Shown: in pieces, positions 7,070-13,945 of the stretch | Layout: each line of letters starts with the position of its first letter | Numbering within the stretch: the stretch's first letter is position 1 | From: Candidatus Latescibacterota bacterium | GTDB lineage: Bacteria; Latescibacterota; 4484-107 | Assembly (NCBI GenBank): GCA_030613045.1 | Contig: JAUWMS010000006.1 | Span: 1 to 15,537, forward strand | Reading direction: 5' to 3' | Length of the DNA: 15,537 nucleotides | Position numbers and translations under genes: made by a program | Notes under the pieces: model-generated | The model's database searches: none | The model's input: only the letters and a program-made list of their open reading frames with translations | What the model was told of the DNA's origin: nothing

Positions 7070-7240
7070 AGGAACGCATCGCGGAGACGCAAAGGCCGCA
7101 AAGAAAAGGCAGAAGAGGCAGAAAAGGCAGGTTAAGGTAGAGACAGACAGACGGAGATGTTGAGTGTTCCTAACCTCAACCTCAACCTCAACCTCAACCT
7201 TCCGTGAAGTCCTTTGCGCGCTGCCGTGCCTTTGTGGTGA
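7070..7240. repeat. Nested inverted repeat: CGCAAAG words outside, CCTCAA hexamers inside
   Basis: The outer left arm (about 7075-7102) carries CGCGGAG, CGCAAAG, CGCAAAG spaced by 1-2 bases. The outer right arm (about 7209-7236) carries CTTTGCG- and CCTTTGTGG-type complements. Inside, GGTTAAGG (7130-7137) is answered by CCTAACC followed by ACCTCA-type hexamers in 6-bp steps (7169-7201). The loop between carries an ACAGACAGACGG purine-rich stretch. The right arm runs to within about 15 bases of the next gene's start. It is the most diverged of the three nested elements, and the same nested order appears at 8736-8880. Confidence 0.65.
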
Positions 7241-7254
7241 GATTCGAGGATAAG

Positions 7255-7731
7255 ATGGCGGATGCGCTGAATGCCTTGGAGAAGCAGTTTCTTACCTATT
7301 GCGGGAAACGGGGGGAGATGGTTGCGCCGGAGGAGTTGGCGGCGGTGCTTTCCGGCTTGGCGGAAGGACGCCGGGCCTTGTGGTTCGATCCGAGAACGCT
7401 GAAACCGGAGGAACGGAAGTGCTATAAAAGCTTCCGAGGTCGCGTTTCGAGGTGCATCCGTACTCTCTTCGAGAAGGGCTACGCGGACATCGGGAACGAG
7501 GACACGTATGGCGAGGGGATCAAGCGGTATTACGCCCGGATCTGGGAGGCGCAGCAGAAGAAGTCCTATTGGCTTGGAGAGGATTCGCCGGAGTTCGTGG
7601 AGCGCACGATTGCGTTCAGTAAGGAGTTGATGGAAACCACGGACTTCGACTTTGCCAAACAAGAACTTGGCGGCAAGATCGAGTGGGTGGGATTGACCGG
7701 GGGAGGGACGAAAAAGGCGAAGGAACTGTAA
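7255..7731 (+). CDS. Hypothetical protein, unknown function (possible winged-helix fold)
   Basis: A 158-residue soluble protein of unrecognised family. The frame is open back to GTG 7204, but that stretch is repeat DNA; GAGG at 7246-7249 favours ATG 7255. It is rich in Lys, Arg, Glu and aromatics, with helices such as DALNALEKQFLTYC, EELAAVLSGLAEG and CYKSFRGRVSRCIRTLFEKG. The segment SFRGRVSRCIRTLFEKGYADI, a helix followed by a likely hairpin, could be the recognition part of a winged helix-turn-helix, but this is only an impression. The C-terminus (GGGTKKAKEL) is short and basic. It stands alone between two large inverted repeats, so operon context says little about its role. Confidence 0.6.
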   Translation: MADALNALEKQFLTYCGKRGEMVAPEELAAVLSGLAEGRRALWFDPRTLKPEERKCYKSFRGRVSRCIRTLFEKGYADIGNEDTYGEGIKRYYARIWEAQQKKSYWLGEDSPEFVERTIAFSKELMETTDFDFAKQELGGKIEWVGLTGGGTKKAKEL

Positions 7732-7732
7732 T

Positions 7733-7896
7733 GCAGATTTCAGATTTCAGATTTCGGATTTTGGATTGAAAAACCAACAATTGCACCGCAGAGACGCAGA
7801 GAACGCAGAGAACTTCAAAACCTTTTTTGGATTTTTTCCGCGTCCTCTGCGTCTCTGCGGTGATCATTTTGAAAATCCGCAATCCGCAATCCGAAG
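7733..7896. repeat. Nested inverted repeat: CAGATTT/AATCCGC heptads outside, CGCAGAG words inside
   Basis: The outer left arm (7734-7768) runs in strict 7-bp steps: CAGATTT three times, CGGATTT, TGGATTG. The outer right arm (about 7870-7896) runs AATCCGC, AATCCGC, AATCCGA, its approximate reverse complement. Inside lies a near-perfect inverted repeat: 7784-7806 and 7840-7862 are 23 bases each and pair at 22 of 23, carrying CGCAGAG and CTCTGCG words. The central loop is about 33 bases with a T-rich run. It fills the whole gap between two genes and ends just before the next gene's GAGGAGG ribosome site. This is the best preserved element in the window. Confidence 0.9.
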
Positions 7897-7908
7897 TGAG
7901 GAGGTGTC

Positions 7909-8730
7909 ATGTCGAGAATCAAACTTTCGGTATGTAATGAAATGTTCGAGGGATGGGAGATCGAGAAAGTGTTCCGATACGCGGCGGAGTTGGGGTACGA
8001 CGGCGTAGAAATTTCGCCGTTTACGCTGGCGGATTCGGTGACTCAGATCGCGCCGGAGCGCAGGCGGGAGATCCGTCGGGTGGCCCAGGAGGCGGGCGTG
8101 GAAATCGTGGGCCTGCACTGGCTGCTGGTGAGTCCGAAGGGGCTGTACATCAATCATCCGGACGATGCGATTCGTCTGAAGACGCGGGATTATATGATTG
8201 CGCTCATCGAGTGCTGCGGCGATCTCGGCGGCAAGGTGATGATCGTGGGATCGCCCAAACAGCGGGATGTGCTGGAAGGCGAGACGTACCGGGATACGTG
8301 GGAGCGGACCTTGGACGTATTTGGGGCGTGTCTTCCGGCGGCGGAGCGATGCGGCGTGACGCTTTGTTTGGAGCCTTTGGATGGAGCGCAGACCAATTTC
8401 ATCACGGATACGGCGGAGGCGGTGCGGATGGTGGAGGAGATGGCGCATCCGAATTTCCAGACGATGGTGGATGTGCGCAGCGCCAGCTTTGGCGAGCGCG
8501 AAACCATCGCGGAGGTGGTCCACCGGGTGAAGGATCATCTAAGGCATTTCCACGCCAACGATGCCAATTCTCTCGGGCCGGGATTCGGCGACGTGGAGTA
8601 CGCGCCCATCGCGGAGGCCTTGAAGGATGTGGGATACGAGGGCTACGCGTCGGTGGAGGTGTTCGACTTCACGCCGGGGCCGAAGGAGATTGCGTCTAAG
8701 AGTCTGGCGTATTTGAGGAAATTCTTTTAG
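7909..8730 (+). CDS. Sugar phosphate isomerase/epimerase-like TIM-barrel protein
   Basis: A 273-residue protein of the xylose isomerase-like TIM-barrel (AP endonuclease 2) superfamily. The N-terminal strand and helix fit (SVCNEMF, then AAELGYDGVEISPF). The candidate divalent-metal ligands are in the expected order and spacing: E155 (CLEPLD), D188 (MVDVRSA), H215 (FHANDAN) and E250 (SVEVFD), as in D-tagatose 3-epimerase, IolE and IolI-type enzymes. The start ATG 7909 follows GAGGAGG at 7898-7904. It is cytosolic, with no signal peptide. A DUF6807 gene follows after a repeat spacer; this pairing is familiar in carbohydrate-catabolic clusters. The exact sugar cannot be told; a ketose 3-epimerase or inosose isomerase/dehydratase are alternatives. 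Confidence 0.85.
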   Translation: MSRIKLSVCNEMFEGWEIEKVFRYAAELGYDGVEISPFTLADSVTQIAPERRREIRRVAQEAGVEIVGLHWLLVSPKGLYINHPDDAIRLKTRDYMIALIECCGDLGGKVMIVGSPKQRDVLEGETYRDTWERTLDVFGACLPAAERCGVTLCLEPLDGAQTNFITDTAEAVRMVEEMAHPNFQTMVDVRSASFGERETIAEVVHRVKDHLRHFHANDANSLGPGFGDVEYAPIAEALKDVGYEGYASVEVFDFTPGPKEIASKSLAYLRKFF

Positions 8731-8735
8731 ACCTT

Positions 8736-8880
8736 TTTTACCGCGGAGACCGCAAAGAGCGCAGAGAAAGAAAAAAACCAGGTTAAGGTTGAGAAGGGCG
8801 GTGATGGGTGATCTCAACCTTAACCTCAACCTTTGTTTTGTCTGAAGTTCTCTGCGAACTCTGCGTGCTCTGCGGTAAAA
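8736..8880. repeat. Nested inverted repeat: CGCRRAG words outside, AGGTTAAGGTTGAGA inside
   Basis: The outer arms begin and end with a perfect TTTTACCGC (8736-8744) / GCGGTAAAA (8872-8880) pair. They continue with CGCGGAG, CGCAAAG, CGCAGAG on the left and CTCTGCG, CTCTGCG, CTCTGCG in 9-bp steps on the right. Inside is a perfect 15-bp inverted repeat, AGGTTAAGGTTGAGA at 8780-8794 and its complement at 8812-8826, with a 17-base loop. The inner right arm carries two extra hexamer units. It fills the gap between the isomerase and DUF6807 genes and stops about 10 bases before the ribosome site. Confidence 0.9.
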
Positions 8881-8902
8881 TATAGAAAGAGGGGGATCGG
8901 AT

Positions 8903-10054
8903 ATGAAAAAGACCATCTTGACGGTGAAGGCAGGAGAGCACGACCGGCGCTATTGTCCGGTGACGGGCGTATTGGAGGGAAAGATTGATGCGTCGAAGGG
9001 ATTGGTGCTGAAGGAGAAGGCTACGGGATGCGAAGTTCCGTGTCAATCGGAGGAGACGGAAGGCGGCACGCGGTTGTGGTGGATTCTGGATAATCTCTCC
9101 GCCGGTCGGGAGCGGGAATACGAGGTGTCCGAAGGCGAGCCGGGCGCGTGCGGCGGCGTAACGTGCGTGGAGCGGGAGGATCGGATTGACGTGGCGATCG
9201 GAGGGGATGCGTTTACGTCCTATCACTTCGGAAGTTCCTGGGCGCGGCCTTTTCTTTCTCCCATACTGGGGCCATACGGGCTGCCGATGACGCGGCGCTT
9301 GGCTACTCCGGAGGATGAGGGAAACAAAGAGATGGATCATCCCCATCATCGCTCATTCTGGGTGGCGCACGGCGCGGTGAACGGAGTGGATAATTGGAGC
9401 GAGGAAGAAGGGCATGGGAAGACGCTGCACCGGTCGTTCGACGCCTTGACCGGCGGCCCGGTGCTGGCGCATATCCGTGCGCTGGGGGATTGGATGAGTC
9501 CTGAGGGGGAGAAGGTGTTGGAGGAGCATCGAGACCTGCGGATCTACAATCTGCCTTCGTGGTGTCGGGTGGTGGATATGGAGGTAGCGCTCACGGCTAC
9601 GGAGAAGGATGTGTTTTTCGGGGATACGAAGGAGGGCGGGATCGCTTCGGTGCGGGTAATGCCCTCGATGGAGGTGCGGCATACGGGGAAGATCGAGAAT
9701 GCGCACGGAGGGGTCAACGAGGACGAGACGTGGGGCAAGCAGGCGATGTGGTGCGATTATTCGGGATGGACGGATGGCCGGCAGGTGGGATTGGCCCTGT
9801 TCGATCATCCGCATAGTTTCCGCTTTCCCACGTACTGGCACGTGCGGGATTATGGATTGATGACCGCGAATCCCTTCGGTCTGTCTCATTTCAAGAACGA
9901 TCCGAATCAGCGGGGCGATCATACCTTGAAGCAGGGCGATTCGATGGTTTTCCGGTACCGGATGTTTCTCCATCCGGGGGATGCGACGGAGGGGAACGTG
10001 GGGGAGAAATACCACGATTTCGTGAATCCGCCCGTGGTGTGCGCAGCGAAGTAA
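8903..10054 (+). CDS. DUF6807 (PmoA-like) family protein
   Basis: A 383-residue protein matching DUF6807 along its length. Signature stretches are RPFLSPILGPYGLPMTR, then PEDEGNKEMDHPHHRSFW (H146, H148, H149), NGVDNW, GIASVRVMPSM, ENAHGGVNED, DHPHSFRFPTYWHVRDYGL and NPFGLSHF. Conserved His, Asp and Trp suggest a sugar-binding or catalytic pocket in a beta-rich fold. The family is known mainly from its neighbourhoods: sugar isomerases and Gfo/Idh/MocA oxidoreductases in polysaccharide- and keto-sugar-degrading bacteria. Its reaction is not established to my knowledge. No signal peptide is seen. The start ATG 8903 is preceded by AAAGAGGGGG. It follows the isomerase gene and is closed by a strong terminator, so the two likely end one transcription unit and act on the same carbohydrate. 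Confidence 0.85.
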   Translation: MKKTILTVKAGEHDRRYCPVTGVLEGKIDASKGLVLKEKATGCEVPCQSEETEGGTRLWWILDNLSAGREREYEVSEGEPGACGGVTCVEREDRIDVAIGGDAFTSYHFGSSWARPFLSPILGPYGLPMTRRLATPEDEGNKEMDHPHHRSFWVAHGAVNGVDNWSEEEGHGKTLHRSFDALTGGPVLAHIRALGDWMSPEGEKVLEEHRDLRIYNLPSWCRVVDMEVALTATEKDVFFGDTKEGGIASVRVMPSMEVRHTGKIENAHGGVNEDETWGKQAMWCDYSGWTDGRQVGLALFDHPHSFRFPTYWHVRDYGLMTANPFGLSHFKNDPNQRGDHTLKQGDSMVFRYRMFLHPGDATEGNVGEKYHDFVNPPVVCAAK

Positions 10055-10066
10055 GGTGAACCTCGA

Positions 10067-10107
10067 AATGCCTCGACTGACTCTGTTTGTCGGTCGGGGC
10101 ATTTTTT
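10067..10107 (+). terminator. Strong rho-independent terminator after the DUF6807 gene
   Basis: A 15-bp stem (AATGCCTCGACTGAC at 10067-10081 with GTCGGTCGGGGCATT at 10089-10103; nearly all pairs match, counting G:U) encloses a 7-base loop and is followed by a T run to 10107. It sits 13 bases after the stop codon. It ends the upstream unit before the kinase promoter. Confidence 0.9.
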
Positions 10108-10225
10108 ATAGGGATGCGCTGACTCGGACAGAGAGGTGGGCTGATAAACGCTCCACGCGGAAGGCGAGCATCCGGATTGCGCCGCCGGCTTTGGAGTTCC
10201 ATAGGCCGATAGAAGCGAAAAAGGC
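10108..10225. other. Gene-free stretch between terminator and kinase promoter
   Basis: With the promoter and leader, the gene-free gap runs 10055-10403. In 10108-10225 I see no repeat words, no gene with a ribosome site and no clear operator palindrome. It may hold regulator sites for the kinase promoter, but none is recognisable by eye. Confidence 0.4.
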
Positions 10226-10254
10226 TTGACAAGACTCGGAAAAAATGGTACTAT
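10226..10254 (+). promoter_or_regulatory. Near-consensus sigma70-type promoter of the kinase gene
   Basis: TTGACA (10226-10231, perfect -35), a 17-base spacer, then TACTAT (10249-10254, four of six matches to TATAAT including first T, A and last T). Expected start is near 10261. It leaves a leader of about 140 bases before the kinase GTG. That leader has a small GGAAGC/GCTTCC hairpin (10266-10271, 10294-10299) and GGGAT/ATCCC (10318-10322, 10331-10335), and no known riboswitch I can name. Confidence 0.8.
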
Positions 10255-10403
10255 TGACCTTGTTTGGAAGCAGAGCGGACCTCATTTTTATGGGCTTCCC
10301 GTGAGGGGGTGCCCGATGGGATGGTCGGAGATCCCGGTGGTCTATTATCAAGTGCCTGAGGCGGAGCGAGCGTTTACGCAGTTTTTCACCGTAAGAGGGG
10401 AAC

Positions 10404-13400
10404 GTGGCTATTGAAAACGAAAAAGCAGCCGTGAACCGAACCGCGGATCGTGCTGGGGATATCGCCGGGCGGGAAGGGATGCAGTCCGGGCGTTGGGAGG
10501 AGGTCTTCCAGGGGGTCAATCAGCCTATTTTGATTTTGGACCCGGATCACGTAATTCTGGAAGCAAATCGCGCGGTGCAAGAGGCCACCGGACTCTCCGA
10601 AAAGGACCTCCGGGGGAAGACGTGCTATCAAGTTTTTCATGACGCCGACGAGCCTCCTCCCGGCTGCCCGCTGGTAGCGATGCGTGTCTCTGGTCGCCCT
10701 GAGACCAGCGAGATGGACGTGGAGATCCTCGGGCGCATGTTTCTTGTGTCCGTTACGCCGTTCTTCGACGAACATGGCCCTCTGGAAAGAATTGTCCACG
10801 TCGCTACCGACATCACCGAGCACAAACGGGCGGAGGAGTCCCTCCGGCAGAGCGAAGAAAGGTTCAAGGAACTTGCGGATCTATTGCCGCAAACAGTTTT
10901 TGAAACGGATATAGAAGGAAATCTTACATTCGTAAACCAACAAGCGTTTTACGCTTTCGGTTATTCCCGGGAGGATTTTGATAAAGGAATTCATGCACTT
11001 CAAACATTGATCCCGGGAGATCGAGTTAGAGCGAAAGAGAATATCCGGAGGGTATTAAGCGGAGAACGGATTGGCGGTGAGGAATATACGGCACTGAGGA
11101 AAGACGGCAGCACTTTTTTCATTATCATATACTGCGATTCCATAATTCAAGAAAGCAGACCCGTTGGTTTGAGAGGGATTATAATTGACATCACCGAACG
11201 TAAGCAGGCCGAGGAGTCCCTGCGGCAGAGCGAAGAACGCTACCGGACCATGATCGAAAATGCCAATGATATGATCTGGATGTTAGACACCGAAGGTCGT
11301 TTTACGATCTATAACCACCAAGCGGAAATCATTAGTGGATACAAGTTGGAGGAATGGGAAGGAAAATCGTTTGCTCCACTTATTCATCAGGATGATCTGG
11401 AAATGGTAAGTGAAGTTTTTCGCAAAACCTTATCGGGAGAACCTCAGCACTATACAGTAAGGTGTTACAAAAAAAGTGGTGAGTTGTTTATCCTTTCCAT
11501 CAACACAACACCTGTTTATGAAAAGGGCAAGGTCGTAGGAACGGTGAGCTTCGGACGCGACATCACCGAGCGCAGGCGGGCGGAGGAGGTGCTGGCTCAC
11601 GAGCGAGATTTGCTGCAAGCGCTGATGGACAATATGCCGGACACCATCTACTTCAAGGATACCGCCTCTCGTTTTACGAGAATCAACAAAGCGCAGGCTC
11701 AGGTGCTGGGGGTACGCGATCCTCAGGAGGTCATTGGAAAGACGGATTCCGATTTCTTTGCCGACGAACATGCCCGTGCGGCTTACGAAGACGAGCAAAA
11801 GATGGTTGAAACAGGGGAGGCCCTGATCGCCAAGGAGGAGAAAGTCCGGAGGGCGGACGGAACGTTTCGCTGGGTTTCCGCCTCCAAAGTGCCGATCAAA
11901 GATGCAGCGGGGCATGTCACGGGAATCGTAGGCATATCCAGAGACATCACCAAGCGCAAGCAGGTGACAGATGCGCTGCGGGAGAGCGAGGGACGATATA
12001 GGACATTGGTAGAAGGTCTGGAAGATGTAATTGTCAGTTTTTTGCCGGATGGGACCATTTCATATTGCAGTCCGAATGTGAAGGATTTCGGAGGCTATGA
12101 TCCGGAAGAAGAAATCGGACATCATTTCAGTAAATATATTGCGGATGAAAAAGTAAAACAACAATTGCGGGAACTGTTTCAAGAGATCACCAGGATAAAA
12201 AAACCAGTGACTTTTGAGTTTCTTTACCGGCCGAAAATCAAAGCCCCTTTTTATGTAGAAGCAACGGCAAGTCCGATCATCAGCGAGAAAACAGATGAAA
12301 TTGTCAGCATCCAATGTATTGTACGCGACATCACCGAGCGCAAGCGTTCGGAAGAGCAGCTCAGAACAGAAAGAGACAAGGCACAGCAGTATCTTGATGT
12401 GGCTGGAGTGATGATAATCGCCCTGGACGCTCACGGTGAGATTACGCTTATAAACACCAAGGGTTGTGAGATACTGGGCTACGGTCAAAAAGAAATTCTT
12501 GGGAAGAACTGGTTCGATGGTTTTCTGCCGCGGGGGCGCGTGGATAAAGTAAAATCCGTTTATGGTAAGCTCATGAAAGGGGAGATCGAGCAGGTCGAGT
12601 ATTATGAAAATCCGATCCGGACCAAGACGGGTGAAGAGAGAATCATCGCATGGCACAATTCGTTGCTTAGGGATGCCACGGGGAGGATTATCGGCCTCTT
12701 GAGTTCCGGAGAGGATATCACCGAGCATAAGCGCCTGGAAGCCCAGCTGCTTCAAGCGCAGAAGATGGAGGCGGTCGGGCACTTGGCCGGTGGGGTGGCG
12801 CACGATTTCAACAACATCCTGACGGTCATACTCGGATATGCAGCGTTCATCCAAAGAACCCTGTCATCGGACGACGAACTGTTTCAAAACCTGGAACAGA
12901 TTCGCAAGGCGGGCGAAAGGGCCGCCGTTCTGACCCGCCAACTCCTCGCCTTTAGCCGCCAGCAGATTATGCAGCCCAAAGATCTGAATATCAACGAGGT
13001 GGTTGACGGCCTGCTGAAGATGATCCGGCGTGTGATCGGTGAGGATATGGATCTCCAGTTCATATCCGGACGCCAGTTGGGCACGGTGCATGCCGATCCG
13101 GGGCAGATCGAACAAGTCCTGATGAACCTGTGCGTGAACGCCCGGGATGCGATGCCGCAAGGGGGCACGTTGACCCTCGAAACGGAGAACGTGCTGATCA
13201 GCGGCGCATACCGAAAAACGCATCCCTGGGCGAACGAGGGGCGCTATGTCCTCATCAGCGTCACCGACACGGGGCACGGCATGGACGAGGAGACCCGGAG
13301 CCAGGTTTTCGAGCCGTTCTTCACCACCAAAGAGGTGGGCAAAGGAACCGGTCTGGGATTGGCCACGGTGTACGGGATCGTCAAACAGCACGACGGCATG

Positions 13401-13883
13401 ATCAACGTGTATAGCGAAGTGGGCAAAGGGACGACGTTCAAGGTCTATCTGCCCATAGTTGAGCGCCCGGCTGAGGAGGTTGGGAACAAGATCGAGGGCC
13501 CGGCTCGGGGTGGGACGGAGACCCTCCTTTTCGCCGAGGATCATGAATCGCTTCGAAGGATGACTGTGGAACTGCTCGAAACGGCAGGGTACACGGTCCT
13601 TGTCGCCACGGATGGACAGGAGGCGGTGGAAGTGTTCGAGGCGCACGCCGACCAGATCTCCCTCGTGCTGCTCGATGTGGTCATGCCGAAACTCAGCGGT
13701 CGGGATGCCAGCGACCGGATCAGGGCGATCAAGCCGGACGTGCGCACCCTGTACACCAGTGGATACAGCGCCAATGCGATCCATACACGCTTTGTTCTCG
13801 ACGAAGGGATCGAGTTGATTCAGAAGCCCTATGATATGCAGGTCCTGCTGCGCAAGATCAGAGAGGCGCTGGACAGGAAGTGA
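10404..13883 (+). CDS. Cytosolic hybrid histidine kinase with six PAS domains and a C-terminal receiver
   Basis: A 1159-residue protein. Six PAS domains end in DIT[EK]xK-type linkers at about residues 135, 261, 385, 513, 641 and 770. Each linker is followed by a short coiled coil (AEESLRQSEERF and similar). HisKA follows with the phosphoacceptor H800 (GGVAHDFNNIL), then HATPase: N box with N912 (NLCVNARDAM), G1 DTGHGMDE, F box FEPFFTTK, G2 GKGTGLGLA. A receiver follows with an acidic pair in FAEDHE, D1091 (LLDVVMP), Thr/Ser in YTSGYS and K1141 (QKPYD). No transmembrane segment is seen, so it senses something inside the cell, perhaps redox state, oxygen or a ligand; no haem or flavin motif could be assigned. 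The start GTG 10404 follows AGAGGGG closely (3-base gap). Several PAS regions are much AT-richer than the kinase core, suggesting shuffled origin. A stand-alone receiver gene follows. Confidence 0.93.
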   Translation: MAIENEKAAVNRTADRAGDIAGREGMQSGRWEEVFQGVNQPILILDPDHVILEANRAVQEATGLSEKDLRGKTCYQVFHDADEPPPGCPLVAMRVSGRPETSEMDVEILGRMFLVSVTPFFDEHGPLERIVHVATDITEHKRAEESLRQSEERFKELADLLPQTVFETDIEGNLTFVNQQAFYAFGYSREDFDKGIHALQTLIPGDRVRAKENIRRVLSGERIGGEEYTALRKDGSTFFIIIYCDSIIQESRPVGLRGIIIDITERKQAEESLRQSEERYRTMIENANDMIWMLDTEGRFTIYNHQAEIISGYKLEEWEGKSFAPLIHQDDLEMVSEVFRKTLSGEPQHYTVRCYKKSGELFILSINTTPVYEKGKVVGTVSFGRDITERRRAEEVLAHERDLLQALMDNMPDTIYFKDTASRFTRINKAQAQVLGVRDPQEVIGKTDSDFFADEHARAAYEDEQKMVETGEALIAKEEKVRRADGTFRWVSASKVPIKDAAGHVTGIVGISRDITKRKQVTDALRESEGRYRTLVEGLEDVIVSFLPDGTISYCSPNVKDFGGYDPEEEIGHHFSKYIADEKVKQQLRELFQEITRIKKPVTFEFLYRPKIKAPFYVEATASPIISEKTDEIVSIQCIVRDITERKRSEEQLRTERDKAQQYLDVAGVMIIALDAHGEITLINTKGCEILGYGQKEILGKNWFDGFLPRGRVDKVKSVYGKLMKGEIEQVEYYENPIRTKTGEERIIAWHNSLLRDATGRIIGLLSSGEDITEHKRLEAQLLQAQKMEAVGHLAGGVAHDFNNILTVILGYAAFIQRTLSSDDELFQNLEQIRKAGERAAVLTRQLLAFSRQQIMQPKDLNINEVVDGLLKMIRRVIGEDMDLQFISGRQLGTVHADPGQIEQVLMNLCVNARDAMPQGGTLTLETENVLISGAYRKTHPWANEGRYVLISVTDTGHGMDEETRSQVFEPFFTTKEVGKGTGLGLATVYGIVKQHDGMINVYSEVGKGTTFKVYLPIVERPAEEVGNKIEGPARGGTETLLFAEDHESLRRMTVELLETAGYTVLVATDGQEAVEVFEAHADQISLVLLDVVMPKLSGRDASDRIRAIKPDVRTLYTSGYSANAIHTRFVLDEGIELIQKPYDMQVLLRKIREALDRK
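10833..10859 (+). repeat. PAS linker DNA repeat, copy 1 (partner 11211-11237)
   Basis: A 27-base segment in the linker after PAS 1 is identical at 26 of 27 bases with 11211-11237 after PAS 2. Both encode the EESLRQSEE coiled-coil linker. The identity includes codon third positions, so it exceeds what protein conservation alone requires. Confidence 0.85.
11555..11574 (+). repeat. PAS linker DNA repeat, copy 1 (partner 12323-12342)
   Basis: Twenty bases (ACGCGACATCACCGAGCGCA) recur without mismatch at 12323-12342. They mark the ends of PAS 3 and PAS 5 and encode RDITER. The PAS domains before them differ, so the linker DNA is more alike than the domains it joins. Confidence 0.85.
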
Positions 13884-13945
13884 CCGGCGCGATCCCGGCC
13901 TTTGGCGGGGTGTCCTAACCACCGGGAAACAGAGAGGTTCGTTTT

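Noticed and set aside
10226..10414. 62-codon ORF upstream of the kinase
   Set aside because: It begins inside the -35 element of a strong promoter and has no ribosome site.
12864..13922. Long minus-strand ORF (352 codons) opposite the kinase
   Set aside because: It is the shadow of a well-supported histidine kinase and receiver on the plus strand; its translation has no recognisable domain.
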